DNA of 64,000 bases from the NCBI GenBank assembly GCA_002071085.1, contig MWEM01000002.1, positions 36,968-100,967 on the forward strand, in the 5' to 3' direction. Position numbers and translations under genes: made by a program. Within the stretch, counting starts at the first letter, position 1, and each line of letters opens with the position of its first letter. The notes beneath the pieces are model-generated. The model had not been told where the DNA came from. It saw nothing but the letters and a program-made list of their open reading frames with translations, and ran no database searches. This document shows positions 62,416-64,000 of the stretch, piece after piece. Source of the stretch: Thermotogota bacterium ADurb.Bin062 (GTDB lineage: Bacteria; Thermotogota; Thermotogae; MWEM01).

Positions 62416-62464
62416 GAAAAACAGAACACAGGGTAAAAACCAGCAAAAGGTTAAAAGCCAACAG

Positions 62465-63943
62465 TTAAAAGACCGTCCTGGAAAGGCGAAAGCCAAGGCC
62501 GTAGTAGTTGCTGCCTGTCGGCGCGTCGTAGTGCCGAACCGCCGCGCGGCAGCTTTGCTCGTAGTTATACCAGCTGCCACCCCGATCCACCCGAGACGCG
62601 CCACAGCTTGGCCCTATCGGGTTCGTCTGCGGCTCTTTAGAATAGTAAACGAACCAGTCGTGGCACCATTCCCAGACATTCCCGCTCATATCGTACAACC
62701 CCAGTTCGTTCGGTATCTTCTCGCCTACCGGGTGCGTCTTTCTTCCTGAATTTTCCCAGTACCATCCCACTTTGTTCAGGTCATCGCTTCCCGCGTATTT
62801 ATACCCCCTTGAGTTTTGTCCCCCACGCGCCGCGTATTCCCACTCCGCTTCCGTGGGCAATCGATACCCTTCTACTTGCGTGATGTCTGTCGTTACCTTT
62901 CCACTCCTGTCCAGCAGATTCCCGGCGCTGTCATACGCTTTCGCCAATCCTTCTATCTCACTCAGCCAGTTGCAATATCGGATAGCATCCCGCCATGTCA
63001 CGTTGATCACCGGCCTTGCCCCGCGTCCCCAGCCTTCGTCATCCGGTTTCGTCTCCCCTGTCATCGCGCAGTACGCGTCATAGTCATCGAAAGTCACTTC
63101 GTACTGCCCTATCCAGAAATCGTACGTGAAGTTGACCGTGTGTACTGGTTTTTCATCATCCCTTCCCTCCGGGTCGTCTCTCGTGTTTCCCATCTGGAAG
63201 GACCCTTTCTCGACGAGAACCATCCCCGCCGGGGTGGCCCAGGTTTTCCCCGCCTTAACCGGTTGACTCTTCCCCGTCAGCGCGGCTCGAAGTTCCTCTA
63301 CGTTCGGGTACCGGTCCGGTACCTTCGGTTCCATACATCTCCGGATGATGGTTTCTATCCTTCCGTTTCCCCCGAGCCCCAGTTCCACATTTTGCATCGC
63401 CAGGTCTACCGCGTCCGGTGGCCGCTTCCCTTCCAGCATCCGGTACATCGTCGCCCCCACGGCGTAGATGTCCAGAGGCGGGCCGAACACGGCTCGGCTC
63501 CCATATTGCTCCAACGGCGCGTATCCCGGCGTCAGTACCTGCGTCATACTCTTCGATTGGCCTAACGCATACTGCCGGCTCGCCCCAAAGTCGATCAGTA
63601 TCGCTCCCCTTTTTGTCAGCATGATGTTTTGGGGCTTGATGTCCCGGTGGAGTATCTGCATTTCGTGAACCTGTTCCAGCCCTTCCAGTATCGGTAGCAA
63701 CAGACTCTGTATCTCCCCTTCCCCCATCCGCTTCCCCGACTCCAGTTCTTCCTCCAGGCTCTTCCCTTCCAGATACTCCATAACGATGTATCCCGTCCCG
63801 TTCTCTTCGTGAAAGTCATAGACTTGTACGATGTTCGGATGGTTGATCTTTCCCAGAAGAACCGCCTCTTCCTTGAAGCGCCGCATCGTGTCAACACCGG
63901 TGGTAAAATAAGGAAAACGCCGATTAAAAATGTGAGGGGGCAC
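62465..63943 (-). CDS. Ser/Thr-kinase-like/FGE-fold fusion protein lacking the kinase N-lobe; may be interrupted at its 5' end
   Basis: At least 492 aa. Kinase part, residues ~20-225: helix-C RFKEEAVLL, HPNIVQVYDF, HRDIKPQN (catalytic Asp), LIDFGASRQ and GYAPLEQYG. The glycine-rich loop and VAIK lysine are missing: the sequence before GVDTMRRF is not kinase-like. The frame stays open to base 64000, so the gene may be broken or fused upstream. From ~238: formylglycine-generating-enzyme/sulfatase-modifying fold (MVLVEKGSFQMGN, RLPTEAEWEYAARGG, LYDMSGNVWEWCHDWF). The last 45 residues (RGGSWYNYEQSCRAAVRHY... GFRLSRTVF) resemble the variable region of retroelement-diversified proteins. GTG at 63943 is the first candidate start. 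The gene uses more GGG, CTG and CGG codons than its neighbours. Confidence 0.7.
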   Translation of the reverse strand: MPPHIFNRRFPYFTTGVDTMRRFKEEAVLLGKINHPNIVQVYDFHEENGTGYIVMEYLEGKSLEEELESGKRMGEGEIQSLLLPILEGLEQVHEMQILHRDIKPQNIMLTKRGAILIDFGASRQYALGQSKSMTQVLTPGYAPLEQYGSRAVFGPPLDIYAVGATMYRMLEGKRPPDAVDLAMQNVELGLGGNGRIETIIRRCMEPKVPDRYPNVEELRAALTGKSQPVKAGKTWATPAGMVLVEKGSFQMGNTRDDPEGRDDEKPVHTVNFTYDFWIGQYEVTFDDYDAYCAMTGETKPDDEGWGRGARPVINVTWRDAIRYCNWLSEIEGLAKAYDSAGNLLDRSGKVTTDITQVEGYRLPTEAEWEYAARGGQNSRGYKYAGSDDLNKVGWYWENSGRKTHPVGEKIPNELGLYDMSGNVWEWCHDWFVYYSKEPQTNPIGPSCGASRVDRGGSWYNYEQSCRAAVRHYDAPTGSNYYGLGFRLSRTVF

Positions 63944-64000
63944 AGATAGGAAATACGAGAATACACCTGTGAAAAACGAAAACGTCGTATACTTCCCTCG

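Noticed and set aside
62240..62461. 73-77-codon minus-strand frames downstream of the kinase/FGE gene
   Set aside because: They run through the perfect inverted repeats and have no ribosome site or recognisable product.
61834..62464. tmRNA gene next to smpB
   Set aside because: No tRNA-like ends (GGGGCTGA... / GGTTCGA...CCA) or tag frame are visible; the region is repeats and palindromes.
62465..64000. Complete diversity-generating retroelement
   Set aside because: No reverse transcriptase, accessory protein or template repeat is visible in the window; only the candidate variable protein is present.

Overview
The window looks like a chromosomal segment of a member of the Thermotogota, probably a lineage with unusually high GC for that phylum (impression about 50-53%, not computed). 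The best markers are an Omp-alpha-type protein (signal peptide, one SLH domain, long coiled coil, C-terminal membrane anchor), a GH57 glucanotransferase/amylase next to a PLP amino-acid racemase, a divergent FolD, and the block aspS-STAS-cmk-ispH-rpsA-der, which as far as I remember has the same order in Thermotoga maritima. Genes are dense, often overlap by 4 bases (ATGA), and many start with TTG or GTG. Recognisable promoters usually carry an extended -10 (TGN-TATAAT).

Layout. 1-1.1 kb (-): xpt (cut by the window edge) and a metallo-beta-lactamase-fold hydrolase. 1.2-6.9 kb (+): FtsA/PilM-like ATPase, PfkB sugar kinase, CBS protein, mtaB, class IV aminotransferase. 6.9-19 kb (-): glgX, plsY, der, rpsA, ispH, cmk, STAS protein, aspS, then an orphan [2Fe-2S] molybdo-hydroxylase subunit, gcvH, gcvT and a DUF2007 protein. 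19-23.6 kb (+): clpC, radA, OsmC. 23.6-28.8 kb (-): an exported zinc peptidase and exported partner, ispG, thrS. 28.9-35.9 kb (+): flagellar operon motE-fliK-flgD-TIGR02530-flgE. 36-39.7 kb (-): a 59-aa membrane protein, an AhpD-like/free-Met-sulfoxide-reductase fusion, a MATE exporter and fdhD. 39.8-43.9 kb (+): tRNA-Leu, tRNA-fMet and tRNA-Met, a short DnaE, folD. 44-49.9 kb (-): Omp-alpha-like protein, racemase, GH57 enzyme, RNase E/G. 50-54.8 kb (+): LiaF-like membrane protein, CheY-STAS regulator, and a large membrane CheA-like kinase with a C-terminal CheX-like domain. 54.8-61.8 kb (-): RluA-family synthase, smc, DEDDh exonuclease, GlmL-like ATPase, smpB. 61.8-64 kb: a repeat-rich gene-free stretch, then a 5'-altered Ser/Thr-kinase/FGE protein that runs to the window edge.

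Most of the content is core metabolism, translation and motility. The unusual parts are: (i) the 50-54.8 kb signalling locus, where a 7TM receptor, an Hpt/CheA-like kinase core and a CheX-like phosphatase are fused in one protein beside a CheY-STAS partner; (ii) the kinase/FGE gene, which has no kinase N-lobe, a C-terminus resembling variable proteins of diversity-generating retroelements, and two large perfect inverted repeats just downstream; (iii) a three-copy intergenic repeat family at 19.05, 38.5 and 61.9 kb; (iv) the AhpD-fRMsr fusion. No reverse transcriptase, transposase, CRISPR array or rRNA is visible.
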